Positions 8,871 to 17,545 are shown, counted from the stretch's first letter. The stretch is 64,000 nucleotides of DNA from Pseudoalteromonas sp. MM1 (GCF_030296835.1 NZ_AP027922.1:2170001-2234000), one strand, 5' to 3'. Notes: generated by a model not told the origin, from the letters alone. A program made the numbers and translations.

Positions 8871-9413
8871 TTAGTTAGCAGTCAACTTTTTATGTGGGTT
8901 TAAAAAAAACATCTTTTTCCACCCTTGCCTTTGTGTTGTAAAAAGCCACGGCATAGGCATAAGCGATAATATAGAATAATGCACATGAGGTTGTTTTCCT
9001 GCAGCATTACCTGTATCACCTAGTAAGCCAATTTGGCTGTTTATGCTAACTACATCCCCTGCATTTACATGGTAGTCATTTAAATGTGCAAAATAATGCA
9101 CTCGCCATTTTGCACCTAATACCGCAACCACTTTGCCACCTCGGTTTAGTTCACCTGAAAAAATAACAATACCGCTTGTTGCAGCAACCACAGGCGTATT
9201 TTTAGCGCCAAAAATATCAATTCCTTTATGCACACCAGAGCGCCCCCACGGCTCATACCAAAACGTATTGTGGTTCCAATCCTTACTTGTAGCGCCTTGC
9301 ACAGGAATTACTAGTTTCTCAGGAATGAGTAAACCCATTATTAATAAAATTATAACTGCGCCCAAAGTCCACTTTAGTAGTTTCAATGCATTACCTTTGC
9401 TGTGAATAGTCAT
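8871..9413 (-). CDS. M23 family (LytM-type) metallopeptidase with N-terminal membrane anchor
   Basis: From an ATG at 9413 the protein is 180 residues; an upstream in-frame ATG at 9443 would add ten, and neither has a good ribosome binding site. One hydrophobic segment (about residues 13-31) anchors it in the inner membrane, and the rest is a compact LytM domain. The zinc and catalytic motifs are present: HxGxD as HKGID, and HxH as QPHVHYS. Such enzymes cut peptidoglycan cross-bridges or activate amidases. It lies between paralogs 2 and 3 of the small exported proteins, on the same strand but with its own spacing, so co-regulation is uncertain. Confidence 0.8.
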   Translation of the reverse strand: MTIHSKGNALKLLKWTLGAVIILLIMGLLIPEKLVIPVQGATSKDWNHNTFWYEPWGRSGVHKGIDIFGAKNTPVVAATSGIVIFSGELNRGGKVVAVLGAKWRVHYFAHLNDYHVNAGDVVSINSQIGLLGDTGNAAGKQPHVHYSILSLMPMPWLFTTQRQGWKKMFFLNPHKKLTAN

Positions 9414-9484
9414 TAAATTATTAATTACAATACCTGAACGCATTGTGAGTATTATTTGAGTTATATCAATCTTGTTAAGTTATT

Positions 9485-9635
9485 CCTCTGTTCTGGTCAA
9501 TCAAAACTGCTTCATCTTTAAAAGCTTGAGGGTAACTCTTGTGTGATTTTTTAAACTCATACCGTTTCCTTAATTTATTGACGTTAATGTCTCAAAATTA
9601 AGTGCCCTATGGAATTAGGCCTGAAGAGCCACTTA
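9485..9635 (-). mobile_element. Remnant of an IS3-family insertion sequence (left end and start of orfA)
   Basis: On the minus strand a sequence resembling an IS end (GTGGCTCTTCAGGCCTAA, near 9615-9633) is followed by AAGGAAACGG and an ATG at 9560. After about six codons a frameshift is needed to continue into KSYPQAFKDEAVLIDQNRG, which matches the start of the helix-turn-helix of IS3/IS911-type OrfA transposases. The rest of the element is gone. The match is by eye and short, so the family call is tentative. Confidence 0.45.
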
Positions 9636-9724
9636 TAGCAACCGATAAATAAAACCGTTACTAGGCATAAAATTTTTACATGTAGTTTTTATAAGATCTT
9701 TATAAAAAAATTTTATTACACGCA

Positions 9725-9766
9725 CAAAAAAGCCCCTACCAAATATAAATCGGTAGGGACTTTTTT
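9725..9766 (-). terminator. Terminator of paralog 3
   Basis: AAAAAAGCCCCTACC pairs with GGTAGGGACTTTTTT around a short loop, just downstream of paralog 3 on the minus strand. Confidence 0.85.
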
Positions 9767-9790
9767 GTGACTCTCGCTAATTAAATTGCT

Positions 9791-10198
9791 TTATAAGGCA
9801 AGCTCTTCTTTAGCGCGAGTTAAGTTATGAGACACTAATGTGTTTTCAGAAACCTGAACTGCTTCGTATAAATCAGCTAATGCTGCGGTATCGTTATGCG
9901 CTTTTAAACGTGCAACGCCACGGTTGCTTAAAGCGTACGATGTAAGCTGGCGTACTTTAAATTTAGGGCCATCTGCATCTTTTAATAGTGCAATAGCTTT
10001 AGTACAAATTTCTTCAGCTTGAGCGTAATTTTTAGATTTAACGTTAAGTGCACAGCTATTGAATGACTCTTCTAGAGGCATTGGAGCCGTTTCGGTTTTA
10101 ATAACCATAAGTTTGTAGTCACTTGAATCAGCCATTACAGCTGCTGAGCAAGTTAGTAATGAGCCAAGAGCGATGGTTTTTAAAAGTGTACGTTTCAT
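9791..10198 (-). CDS. Small exported TPR-like protein, paralog 3
   Basis: The 135-residue protein has the same plan as the other three copies: a signal peptide nearly identical to theirs (MKRTLLKTIALGSLLTCSAA, cleaved after VMA), the two-cysteine helix pair CALNVKSKNYAQAEEICTKAI, then SNRGVARLKAHNDTAALADLYEA and the shared ending SHNLTRAKEELAL. It is closer to paralog 4 than to paralogs 1 and 2 (KDADGPKFKVRQLTS instead of KESRGPRLKVRELTS). It has its own terminator and the conserved leader with palindrome, so each copy is probably a separate transcription unit. Function unknown. Confidence 0.8.
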   Translation of the reverse strand: MKRTLLKTIALGSLLTCSAAVMADSSDYKLMVIKTETAPMPLEESFNSCALNVKSKNYAQAEEICTKAIALLKDADGPKFKVRQLTSYALSNRGVARLKAHNDTAALADLYEAVQVSENTLVSHNLTRAKEELAL

Positions 10199-10315
10199 GG
10201 TTTGTCTTTCCTAATTAAGTTAGTCGCGCTTGTTGCCGACAACTGAACTTTAGAGTAATAGCTCAGCGCCGACAAACGAGAAAAACAAACTCAATAAGTG
10301 AAGAAAATTAACTTA

Positions 10316-10329
10316 TAGACTTTAGTCTA
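10316..10329. promoter_or_regulatory. Palindrome TAGACTTTAGTCTA upstream of paralog 3
   Basis: This is an exact copy of the 14-bp palindrome found upstream of paralogs 2 and 4, here 118 bp before the start codon. The stretch between palindrome and start is also conserved (GACAAACGA and AATAAGTGA blocks). Confidence 0.6.
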
Positions 10330-10335
10330 ATATAC

Positions 10336-10685
10336 GTACAAATTTAAATGTTTAACAGCGTGTAAACCAGCGTAATTACTGCTTGTTTTGAAAAAGGTTT
10401 TAAAACGAATCTTATGCAGTAGCTACGTATACAAGCCAGTGAACTGTGCAAAAATCGGTCTTTAAAATTTATTTTGTTTTTATGCTTTTAGCGACTTTTC
10501 CCACGCTCAAGCCTTGCACTAAAATTGAAAAAACACCATCGCATAAATTAAAACTAGTAAGCCCCTCGGCGCGACGCTAATTTCAAATATACTCAACGTG
10601 TTCGTGACATCCATAATCTAGCTCTCTTAAATTTAAAGCCTTATAGGTAGTTTCCACTTTTATGATTTGCACTTTTTAACCATGC
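10336..10685. other. Intergenic region, nothing recognised
   Basis: About 350 bp between the upstream region of paralog 3 and the terminator of paralog 4 show no convincing open frame, repeat or structured RNA. Confidence 0.5.
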
Positions 10686-10690
10686 AACGC

Positions 10691-10730
10691 AAAAAGCCCA
10701 CGTTAAGAATAAACCTAACATGGGCTTTTT
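10691..10730 (-). terminator. Terminator of paralog 4
   Basis: AAAAAGCCCACGTTA pairs with TAACATGGGCTTTTT in a nearly perfect stem downstream of paralog 4. Confidence 0.8.
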
Positions 10731-10766
10731 ATACACTGGCTTAATTAAAGCATGTTTAATGCTTTT

Positions 10767-11174
10767 TTATAGCGCAAGCTCTTCTTTAGCAAGTGTTAAA
10801 TTATGCGATACCATTGTACTGTTAGACATTTGCGCTGCCTCGTACAAATCAGCAATAGCTGCTGTGTCATTATTTGATTTTAAGCGAGCAACACCGCGGT
10901 TGCTTAACGCGAATGACGTAAGTTGGCGTACTTTAAATTTAGGGCCGTCTGCATCTTTTAAAAGTGCAATTGCTTTTGTACAAATTGCTTCAGCCTCAGC
11001 ATAATTCTTAGATTTAACATTAAGAGCACAGCTGTTAAATGACTGCTCTAGTGGCTGTGGTGCAGTGGCTTGTTCAATAACCATTAATTTATAGTCACTT
11101 GTATCAGCCATTACAGCAGCTGAGCAAGTTAATAAAGAGCCAAGAGCGATGGTTTTGATTAGTGAGCTTTTCAT
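10767..11174 (-). CDS. Small exported TPR-like protein, paralog 4
   Basis: The 135-residue precursor has a signal peptide (MKSSLIKTIALGSLLTCSAA, cleavage after VMA) and the family's helical mature part with both cysteines (CALNVKSKNYAEAEAICTKAI). The ending SHNLTLAKEELAL closes the family pattern. It is the most upstream copy of the array and the most diverged at its N-terminus. The conserved leader and palindrome are present. A periplasmic location is well supported; the role is unknown. Confidence 0.8.
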   Translation of the reverse strand: MKSSLIKTIALGSLLTCSAAVMADTSDYKLMVIEQATAPQPLEQSFNSCALNVKSKNYAEAEAICTKAIALLKDADGPKFKVRQLTSFALSNRGVARLKSNNDTAAIADLYEAAQMSNSTMVSHNLTLAKEELAL

Positions 11175-11288
11175 GATTATATTCCTGTTGAGTTAGTCGT
11201 GCTTGTTGCCGACAACTGAACTTTAGAGAATTACCATAAAAACGACAAACGATTAAAACAAAACCAATAAGTGAAGAAAATTAACTTA

Positions 11289-11302
11289 TAGACTTTAGTC
11301 TA
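11289..11302. promoter_or_regulatory. Palindrome TAGACTTTAGTCTA upstream of paralog 4
   Basis: The third exact copy of the palindrome lies 115 bp upstream of the start codon, in the same context as at paralogs 2 and 3. Paralog 1 has no copy at the matching position (about 6674). Confidence 0.6.
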
Positions 11303-11491
11303 ATACCAAACTAGTAAGCAATACATAGCAAGTGCATTAACTATAATTAGTAAACGCCAACCAATTTAACTCTCTTATCAATCGCAAACCTATAAACTCC
11401 CTCGTCCATATGTCATAATCTAAATAATTCATAAATTTAGTAACTTGGCGCATATTTGTGCATTTTAAAGTTAACTACTTAGGGTTTTACC

Positions 11492-12937
11492 ATGGCATAT
11501 CAAGAGCAAAATCAAGCAACAATTTATTGGCACGATTATGAGACCTGGGGGGCGAGCCCTCAAAAAGATAAGCCGAGTCAGTTTGCCGGTGTGCGCACCG
11601 ATCTTGATTTAAATATAATTGGCGAGCCGCTTATTGAATATTGTAAGCCGCAAGCGGATTACTTACCGCACCCTGAGGCATGTTTAATTACCGGTATCAC
11701 ACCACAAGTGGCGATGAAAAAAGGCTTGGTTGAAGCTGAGTTTATTGCAAAAATTCATGCCGAATTTAGTGCGCCAAACACCTGTGTGGCTGGTTATAAC
11801 AGTATTCGCTTTGATGACGAAGTAAGCCGTTATAGCTTTTATCGCAACTTTTACGATCCGTACGAGCGTGAGTATAAAAACAATAACAGCCGCTGGGATA
11901 TTATTGATTTAGTACGTGCATGTTATGCGCTGCGCCCTGAAGGTATTGAATGGCCGTTAAAAGAAGACGGCAGCCCGAGCTTTAAGCTTGAGCATTTAAC
12001 GGTAGCTAATGGCATTGAACACGCCGCTGCGCACGATGCGCTAAGCGATGTAACTGCCACTATTGCACTGGCTAAACTTATAAAAGAAAAACAACCAAAG
12101 CTTTATAACTTCTTTTTTGGGCTGCGGAATAAAAAAGCCCTTGGCGATTTAGTTGATGTATTTAACATGACGCCGCTGGTACACACATCATCGCGTATTC
12201 CTGCAACGCAAGGTTGTACTACGTGGGTAGCACCTATGAGCTTTCACCCGGTAAATAAAAACGCCGTTATATGTTTTGATTTAACCCAAAACCCGCAAGT
12301 ATTGCTTGATTTAAATGTAGAAGAGTTGCGTAAGCGTTTATACACCAAACGCGTTGATTTAGCCGAGGGTGACTTACCCGTTGGTTTAAAATTGGTGCAT
12401 TTAAACAAGTGCCCTATTTTAGCGCCTGCTAAAACGTTATTGCCTGAAAACGCAGCCCGTTTAGGCATTGACCGTGAGCAGTGCCTCGCTAATTTAGCTA
12501 TTTTAAAAGCCAATACCGAGCTTCGCGATAAAGTAACTGAAGTGTTTAACGAAAAAGGCGATTACAGCGCGACCACTAATGTTGATTACTTACTTTACGA
12601 TGGCTTTACAAGCCATGCCGACAAAGCTAAATTTGCGATTATTCGCGATGCTAAACCAGAGGAACTCGCTGGCTTAAATTTAGATTTTGAAGATAAAAAG
12701 TTCAATACATTACTGTTTAGATACCGTGCACGAAACTGGCCTGAAACGCTAAACCAGCAAGAGCTTGACCAATGGCGTCAGTATTGCCAAAACAAGCTAA
12801 TGCACGGGGAAGATCAACCCTCAATAAGTGCACAAGATTTTATGATCACTCTTGAAAACTTGGCGCATGAGCACGACGACAGCGAAAAGAACCTGACCAT
12901 TTTAAAGGCACTATATAACTACGCACAGAGCATGTAA
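11492..12937 (+). CDS. sbcB: Exodeoxyribonuclease I
   Basis: The 481-residue protein matches exonuclease I in length and layout. The N-terminal DEDDh nuclease domain shows the acidic pair in HDYETWG, a later aspartate in NSIRFDDEVSRYSFYRNFYD, and the HD motif in EHAAAHDALSDVTATIALA. The SH3-like and helical domains of ExoI follow. It degrades single-stranded DNA 3' to 5' and acts in recombination, mismatch repair and end processing. The gene stands alone between the paralog array and a convergent dehydrogenase, with its own terminator. Confidence 0.96.
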   Translation: MAYQEQNQATIYWHDYETWGASPQKDKPSQFAGVRTDLDLNIIGEPLIEYCKPQADYLPHPEACLITGITPQVAMKKGLVEAEFIAKIHAEFSAPNTCVAGYNSIRFDDEVSRYSFYRNFYDPYEREYKNNNSRWDIIDLVRACYALRPEGIEWPLKEDGSPSFKLEHLTVANGIEHAAAHDALSDVTATIALAKLIKEKQPKLYNFFFGLRNKKALGDLVDVFNMTPLVHTSSRIPATQGCTTWVAPMSFHPVNKNAVICFDLTQNPQVLLDLNVEELRKRLYTKRVDLAEGDLPVGLKLVHLNKCPILAPAKTLLPENAARLGIDREQCLANLAILKANTELRDKVTEVFNEKGDYSATTNVDYLLYDGFTSHADKAKFAIIRDAKPEELAGLNLDFEDKKFNTLLFRYRARNWPETLNQQELDQWRQYCQNKLMHGEDQPSISAQDFMITLENLAHEHDDSEKNLTILKALYNYAQSM

Positions 12938-12968
12938 TTTGCTTAAACCTTACTTGTAAAACGCATAT

Positions 12969-13008
12969 AAAAACGCGACGCTTTAGTGATAAAGCGTCGC
13001 GTTTTTTT
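12969..13008. terminator. Terminator after exonuclease I
   Basis: A strong GC stem, AACGCGACGCTTT with its exact complement, is followed by seven T residues. Confidence 0.9.
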
Positions 13009-13050
13009 GTTTATAAATATCTATACCACTCCAAACAAAACGAAATTTTT

Positions 13051-13177
13051 GCACAAAGAGAAGTGAATGAGGAGTGAATGAGGAGTAAATGAGAAAACAT
13101 AAGCCAATAATAACTTTGCCTAATCACTTCCTCTATAAGCGCAGCGCCTCATATTCTCTTTGTGAATCATTCACTTT
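13051..13177. repeat. Intergenic repeat family F, copy 1
   Basis: The element starts with CACAAAGAGAAGTGAATG and contains the inverted end TCTCTTTGTG near 13155. A related copy lies at 30421-30538, sharing the CACAAAGAGAAG start, the CTTCCTCTAAAAGCGCAGC core and the TTCACTTT end. It has no coding capacity. Confidence 0.65.
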
Positions 13178-13184
13178 AATTACA

Positions 13185-14066
13185 TTATTTTTTATGTAGC
13201 GCTTCTATTCGTGCAAGTAAGCTTGATGTGTCGTATCGCCCGCCGCCGAGTGCTTGTACGTCAGCGTAATATTGATCAACCGTTGCAGTCATCGGTAAAG
13301 TAGCGCCATTGTTTTTAGCTTCATCAAGCGCGATGCCTAAATCTTTTCGCATCCAATCGACTGCAAAACCAAACTCGTACTCACCTGCCCACATTGTTTT
13401 ATAGCGGTTTTCCATTTGCCACGAACCCGCAGCCCCTTTTGAAATGGTTTCAATTACTTTTTCACCATCAAGCCCTGCTTGTTTGGCAAAGTGTAAGCCC
13501 TCGGCTAAGCCTTGCACTACGCCGGCAATACAAATTTGATTAACCATTTTACATAACTGCCCTGCCCCCACATCGCCTAATAATTGGCTAAAACGGCTAT
13601 ATGCCGCCATTACAGGTTGCACTTTAGTGAAAACAGCTTCGTTACCGCCTGCCATGACTGTAAGCACACCGTTTTCAGCACCTGCTTGTCCGCCTGATAC
13701 GGGCGCGTCTATAAAATCGATATTTTGCAACGCTGCTTTTGCAGCTACTTCACGGGCTACTTCGGCCGATGTAGTGGTATGGTCAACTAAAATGCTATTA
13801 ACGGCCATCCCCGCTAAAACACCATTATCGCCATAAACAACCGCACGTAAGTCATCATCATTACCTACACACATAAATACAATATCAGCATTATTAGCAG
13901 CTTCTCGCGGCGTGGTGGCCAAGCTTCCTGCAAACTCATCTACCCAACTTTGCGCCTTTGCTTGAGTACGGTTATATACACACACATTAAAGCCCGCTTT
14001 TGCTAAATGCCCTGCCATTGGGTAACCCATTACCCCTAAACCTATAAATGCAACATTGATTGACAT
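13185..14066 (-). CDS. NAD(P)-dependent beta-hydroxyacid dehydrogenase (3-hydroxyisobutyrate/tartronate semialdehyde type)
   Basis: The 293-residue protein has the family's dinucleotide-binding start (GLGVMGYPMAGHLAKAG), the substrate-binding DAPVSGGQAGAENG segment, and the catalytic lysine in GQLCKMVNQ. The C-terminal all-helical domain is complete. Such enzymes reduce or oxidise small beta-hydroxyacids such as 3-hydroxyisobutyrate or tartronate semialdehyde. The sequence does not allow a choice between these, and no valine or glyoxylate pathway genes are adjacent. It is convergent with exonuclease I and divergent from glutathione peroxidase. Confidence 0.88.
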   Translation of the reverse strand: MSINVAFIGLGVMGYPMAGHLAKAGFNVCVYNRTQAKAQSWVDEFAGSLATTPREAANNADIVFMCVGNDDDLRAVVYGDNGVLAGMAVNSILVDHTTTSAEVAREVAAKAALQNIDFIDAPVSGGQAGAENGVLTVMAGGNEAVFTKVQPVMAAYSRFSQLLGDVGAGQLCKMVNQICIAGVVQGLAEGLHFAKQAGLDGEKVIETISKGAAGSWQMENRYKTMWAGEYEFGFAVDWMRKDLGIALDEAKNNGATLPMTATVDQYYADVQALGGGRYDTSSLLARIEALHKK

Positions 14067-14182
14067 AAAAGTGCCTTATTTTCCTGCTAACTTAGAAACT
14101 ATGCCCGATTATGTCAATCGGCTGCTTAAAAAGCGAATTAAGTCTTTATAAATTTCCAACGTAAGGAAATAAGTAGGTAACC

Positions 14183-14734
14183 ATGGATAGTATTTATCAA
14201 TTTAGTGCCCCTTTATATAACAGCGAAAGCTTTGCGCTTAGCCAGCTAAAAGGCAAAACAGTACTTATTGTTAATACAGCAAGTAAATGTAATTTTTCGG
14301 TGCAATTAAGTTCGCTAGAAAAGCTCTATCAAGAATATAAAAACAGCGGTTTCACTATATTAGCGTTTCCGTGTCATCAATTTGGCCAAAACGAGCCGCT
14401 TGATAACCTCGCGATTAAAGACTTTTACCAAGGACAATTTGACGTTTCGTTTAAAGTGTTTGGTAAGGTAATGGTAAATGGGCCCGAGGCGCATCCGCTG
14501 TTTAATTATTTAAAGTCGCATACCCGTGGTATTTCTCAAAACCGCGCAGTAAAGTGGAACTTCACAAAGTTTTTAATTAACCCACAAGGCCAGCTCGTTG
14601 CACGATATGCGCCGCGCACCAAGCCCGAAACGCTTAAACAGGTCATTGAGGCAAACTTACCTAGCGCGGTGAGCGCTAATAATTTAAATAACACTAAAAT
14701 AATACCCAACTTTAATGCTTTAAAAGGTGCTTAA
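14183..14734 (+). CDS. Glutathione peroxidase (cysteine type)
   Basis: The 183-residue protein shows all main motifs of the GPx family: the peroxidatic cysteine in NTASKCNFSVQ (C36, in place of selenocysteine), FPCHQFGQNEP with the conserved glutamine, and the KWNFTKFLI motif that supplies the catalytic tryptophan and asparagine. It has no signal peptide, so it is cytoplasmic. It reduces hydrogen or lipid peroxides; many bacterial members use thioredoxin instead of glutathione. The C-terminal 20 residues are an extra polar tail. It stands alone. Confidence 0.92.
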   Translation: MDSIYQFSAPLYNSESFALSQLKGKTVLIVNTASKCNFSVQLSSLEKLYQEYKNSGFTILAFPCHQFGQNEPLDNLAIKDFYQGQFDVSFKVFGKVMVNGPEAHPLFNYLKSHTRGISQNRAVKWNFTKFLINPQGQLVARYAPRTKPETLKQVIEANLPSAVSANNLNNTKIIPNFNALKGA

Positions 14735-14798
14735 TTATTCTAAATCAATAAACTGGTGGTTACTCAAGCATGCTTTATTAAACTAGTTTAAGGTTATG

Positions 14799-15010
14799 TA
14801 TAACCCAATCCGCAATAATGCTTAATCATTTTTAGGGGCTAAACGTGTCGCTATCTGCGTTAAAAAACTCTCATTTACGACTGCATGGATGCACAAGGTA
14901 GAGCAATGCAGGAGCAATTGCCGAGAACAACTAAATAGCGATTTTTTTGCCTTGTTATCAGCACGTTTTTCCATCCTCAAAATAGATCACTTGATTATGC
15001 GAATTGGTAT
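14799..15010. repeat. Intergenic MITE-like repeat family A, copy 1
   Basis: A 212-bp element, nearly the reverse complement of the copy at 47675-47882. Its ends are imperfect inverted repeats of ATACCAATTCGCAATAAT. The central part (GCAGGAGCAATTGCCGAGA) is shared with the ribB copy but lost in the two shorter copies (52811-52958 and 54498-54658). It has no open frame and fills the gap before the D-lactate dehydrogenase gene. Confidence 0.8.
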
Positions 15011-15036
15011 AACAGCTAAGCTTTGGAGTAAATAAC

Positions 15037-16017
15037 ATGAACATTGCTTTTTTTAGTACGCAAAAATACGAACAGCCTTTTTTTAAGCGCAGTACTAACA
15101 AATACCCTCAAATAGAGATTTGTTACATTGAGCAAGCACTTACCGAGCAAACAGCACTGCTTGCTAACGGGTTTGATGCGGTGTGTGTATTTGTAAACGA
15201 CACGGTTAGTGCAGCCGTAATAGAGCAATTGGCAGAGCTTGGGGTGAGCACTATTTTACTTCGCTGTGCAGGGTTTAATAATGTTGATTTAACTGCCGCC
15301 AAAGCTCAGAACATAAAGGTATTACGAGTACCTGCATACAGCCCAGAAGCCGTAGCTGAGCACTGTGTTGCACTTATGCTTACCCTTAGCCGTAAAACAC
15401 ATAAAGCCTATAACCGCGTACGCGAAGACAACTTTGATTTAAACGGTTTATTAGGCTTTAACTTACATGGCAAAACAGTTGGAATTATAGGCTGTGGTAA
15501 AATTGGCCTTGCACTTTGTAATATTTTAAATGGCTTTGGCGCGCATGTTTTAGTGTGCGACCCTTATGCAACACCTGGCAACTACACCATTACCGATTTA
15601 AATTCGCTGCTTACTCAAAGCGATATAATTTCACTGCACTGCCCACTGAATGAGCAAACACACCATTTAATAAACGACAATGCATTTAATAAAATGAAAC
15701 CTGGAGTAATGCTAATTAACACTTCGCGCGGTGCGCTACTTAATAGCAAAGCCTGTATAAATGCGCTTAAAACTAAAAAGCTAGGGTATTTAGGGCTTGA
15801 TGTGTACGAGCAAGAGTCGGAGCTATTTTTTAAAAACCATAGCGATGAGATAAACCAAGACGATATATTCTCGCGCTTAGTGAGCTTTAAAAATGTATTA
15901 GTAACAGGTCATCAAGGCTTTTTTACTCAAGAAGCCCTTAACGAAATTGCCAATACCACCATACAAAACGCAATAGAAATTAGTGAGCACAAACCTTTAA
16001 CTAATGAGGTGCTATAA
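15037..16017 (+). CDS. ldhA: D-lactate dehydrogenase (fermentative), 2-hydroxyacid dehydrogenase family
   Basis: The 326-residue protein has the D-isomer dehydrogenase layout with an internal Rossmann domain (GIIGCGKIGLALCNILNGFG, about residues 149-168). The catalytic residues are visible: arginine in NTSRGALLN, glutamate in LGLDVYEQESELFF, and histidine in TGHQGFFTQEALNEIA, the last being typical of LdhA. It reduces pyruvate to D-lactate with NADH. It has a ribosome binding site TTGGAG. The repeat element upstream ends 26 bp before the ATG, so part of the promoter or leader may be repeat-derived. Confidence 0.9.
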   Translation: MNIAFFSTQKYEQPFFKRSTNKYPQIEICYIEQALTEQTALLANGFDAVCVFVNDTVSAAVIEQLAELGVSTILLRCAGFNNVDLTAAKAQNIKVLRVPAYSPEAVAEHCVALMLTLSRKTHKAYNRVREDNFDLNGLLGFNLHGKTVGIIGCGKIGLALCNILNGFGAHVLVCDPYATPGNYTITDLNSLLTQSDIISLHCPLNEQTHHLINDNAFNKMKPGVMLINTSRGALLNSKACINALKTKKLGYLGLDVYEQESELFFKNHSDEINQDDIFSRLVSFKNVLVTGHQGFFTQEALNEIANTTIQNAIEISEHKPLTNEVL

Positions 16018-16036
16018 AGCCGTTGCCCGTAAATTT

Positions 16037-16075
16037 AGCTTTACCCGTTTTACTCTATTTATAACGGGTAAAGCT
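16037..16075. terminator. Hairpin between ldhA and the SNF transporter
   Basis: AGCTTTACCCGTT pairs with AACGGGTAAAGCT around a short loop, between two convergent genes. It lacks a long T tract. Confidence 0.6.
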
Positions 16076-16084
16076 TAAAATACT

Positions 16085-17407
16085 TTAGCCAAACGCAACG
16101 TTTGCAAAAACAAGGGTCATTAATATCGGGCAAACAAAACGAATGTATTGAGCAAACCAGTAATGCGTGCCACTGCTGGCTTTATGAAGCTTATTACCGC
16201 GTTTCCACATCCAACCTGCAGTTATAAAGTAAAACAGCCCCATAAGCGGGAGTTGGTATTGGGTAAACAGCATAATTACTAAACCAAATAACCACTCAAA
16301 ATTTAATATAATGGCACTTGCGCATACAAGCACAACTAAACTTACAGCCCACGTTGCTTTAGTACGATCTACGCGGTGGTTTTCTACTAAAAACGCAACC
16401 GGTATTTCTGTAGTAGAAATAGTAGATGTCACTGAGGCAATCGACATTAGTACAAAAAACAACAAACCTATAAGCAAACCTATTTCGCCCATGGTGCTAA
16501 ATAACTCAGGCAAAATAGCAAATATCAGCTGCCCTTCGCCAATTAGTTTACCACCACTAAACACCTCTACCCCGTTATGCTGTGCAACATAAATGGCAGG
16601 CACTATCAGTAAACCGGCTAAAAATGCCACGCTGGTATCAAGCAGTGCAACGCTTGCAGTTAGTTTTGGCAGGTTTGCATCTGGCTGCAGGTACGAGCCA
16701 TAAATCATCATGCAGCCAACCCCTAATGAGAGCGAGAAAAACGCCTGCCCCATTGCTGCAATAATTAAATTTGGGTCAAGCACTTGGCTAAAATCAGGAA
16801 TTAAATAAGCGGCAAACCCTTCGCTGGCGCCTTCTAAACTGGCGATATAAAAAATTAAACCTATTAGTAGCACCAATAACAATGGCATTAAACGGCGCGA
16901 CCAAGTTTCAATCCCCGATTTAACCCCTTTTAAAATTATACTGGCGGTTAAAATAAGCATAAGCGGCGTAAATATAAAATTTCGCACCATAGAGTCGCTG
17001 TGTAAAAACTCGCTTGCTGCACTAAAACCAAAAAATGTAGTAATAGGCTCTATCGCGTAAGAGAGCATCCACCCAGCTACAATAGAATAAAAGCTAAGCA
17101 TAACCACAGCGCCCGCAAGGCCTATATACCCGGCGGCAGCCCCTACTTTTTTGTTGGTGTTTTGCCACGCATTACCCAATGCTTTTACTGGGTTTGCTTG
17201 CGCTTGGTGGCCTAAATAAAGTTCGGTATAAAGCGCAGGTAGCGCAAGTAAAAATATAACAACAAAGTAAACCAATAAAAATGCGCCGCCACCATGGTTG
17301 GCCGCCTGCGTAGGAAACCCCCATATATTACCTAAACCCACTGCTGCGCCTGCAGCGGCTAAAACAAAACCAAACCGGCTTTGAAATCCATCACGCACTT
17401 GTGCCAT
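16085..17407 (-). CDS. Sodium-dependent transporter, SNF/NSS family
   Basis: The 440-residue protein starts with the hallmark of sodium:neurotransmitter symporters (FGFVLAAAGAAVGLGNIWGFP, first half here, with the unwound helix-1 motif GLGNIWGFP). About eleven membrane segments follow, the usual number for the bacterial MhsT/YocR branch. It imports an amino acid or related solute with Na+. The substrate cannot be read from the sequence. It is divergent from the phosphopantetheinyl transferase gene. Confidence 0.9.
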   Translation of the reverse strand: MAQVRDGFQSRFGFVLAAAGAAVGLGNIWGFPTQAANHGGGAFLLVYFVVIFLLALPALYTELYLGHQAQANPVKALGNAWQNTNKKVGAAAGYIGLAGAVVMLSFYSIVAGWMLSYAIEPITTFFGFSAASEFLHSDSMVRNFIFTPLMLILTASIILKGVKSGIETWSRRLMPLLLVLLIGLIFYIASLEGASEGFAAYLIPDFSQVLDPNLIIAAMGQAFFSLSLGVGCMMIYGSYLQPDANLPKLTASVALLDTSVAFLAGLLIVPAIYVAQHNGVEVFSGGKLIGEGQLIFAILPELFSTMGEIGLLIGLLFFVLMSIASVTSTISTTEIPVAFLVENHRVDRTKATWAVSLVVLVCASAIILNFEWLFGLVIMLFTQYQLPLMGLFYFITAGWMWKRGNKLHKASSGTHYWFAQYIRFVCPILMTLVFANVAFG

Positions 17408-17545
17408 ATATCTACAAATTCTGTTATTCTTTGATTATTGTGAATTAAACCATATTTAATGCCAACTGAGTAATAAAATTGCTGTTGGCATAAATAAGCG
17501 CTGTTAACCGCTCATAATTACAGCACTCACTTATTTTAAGCGCGT

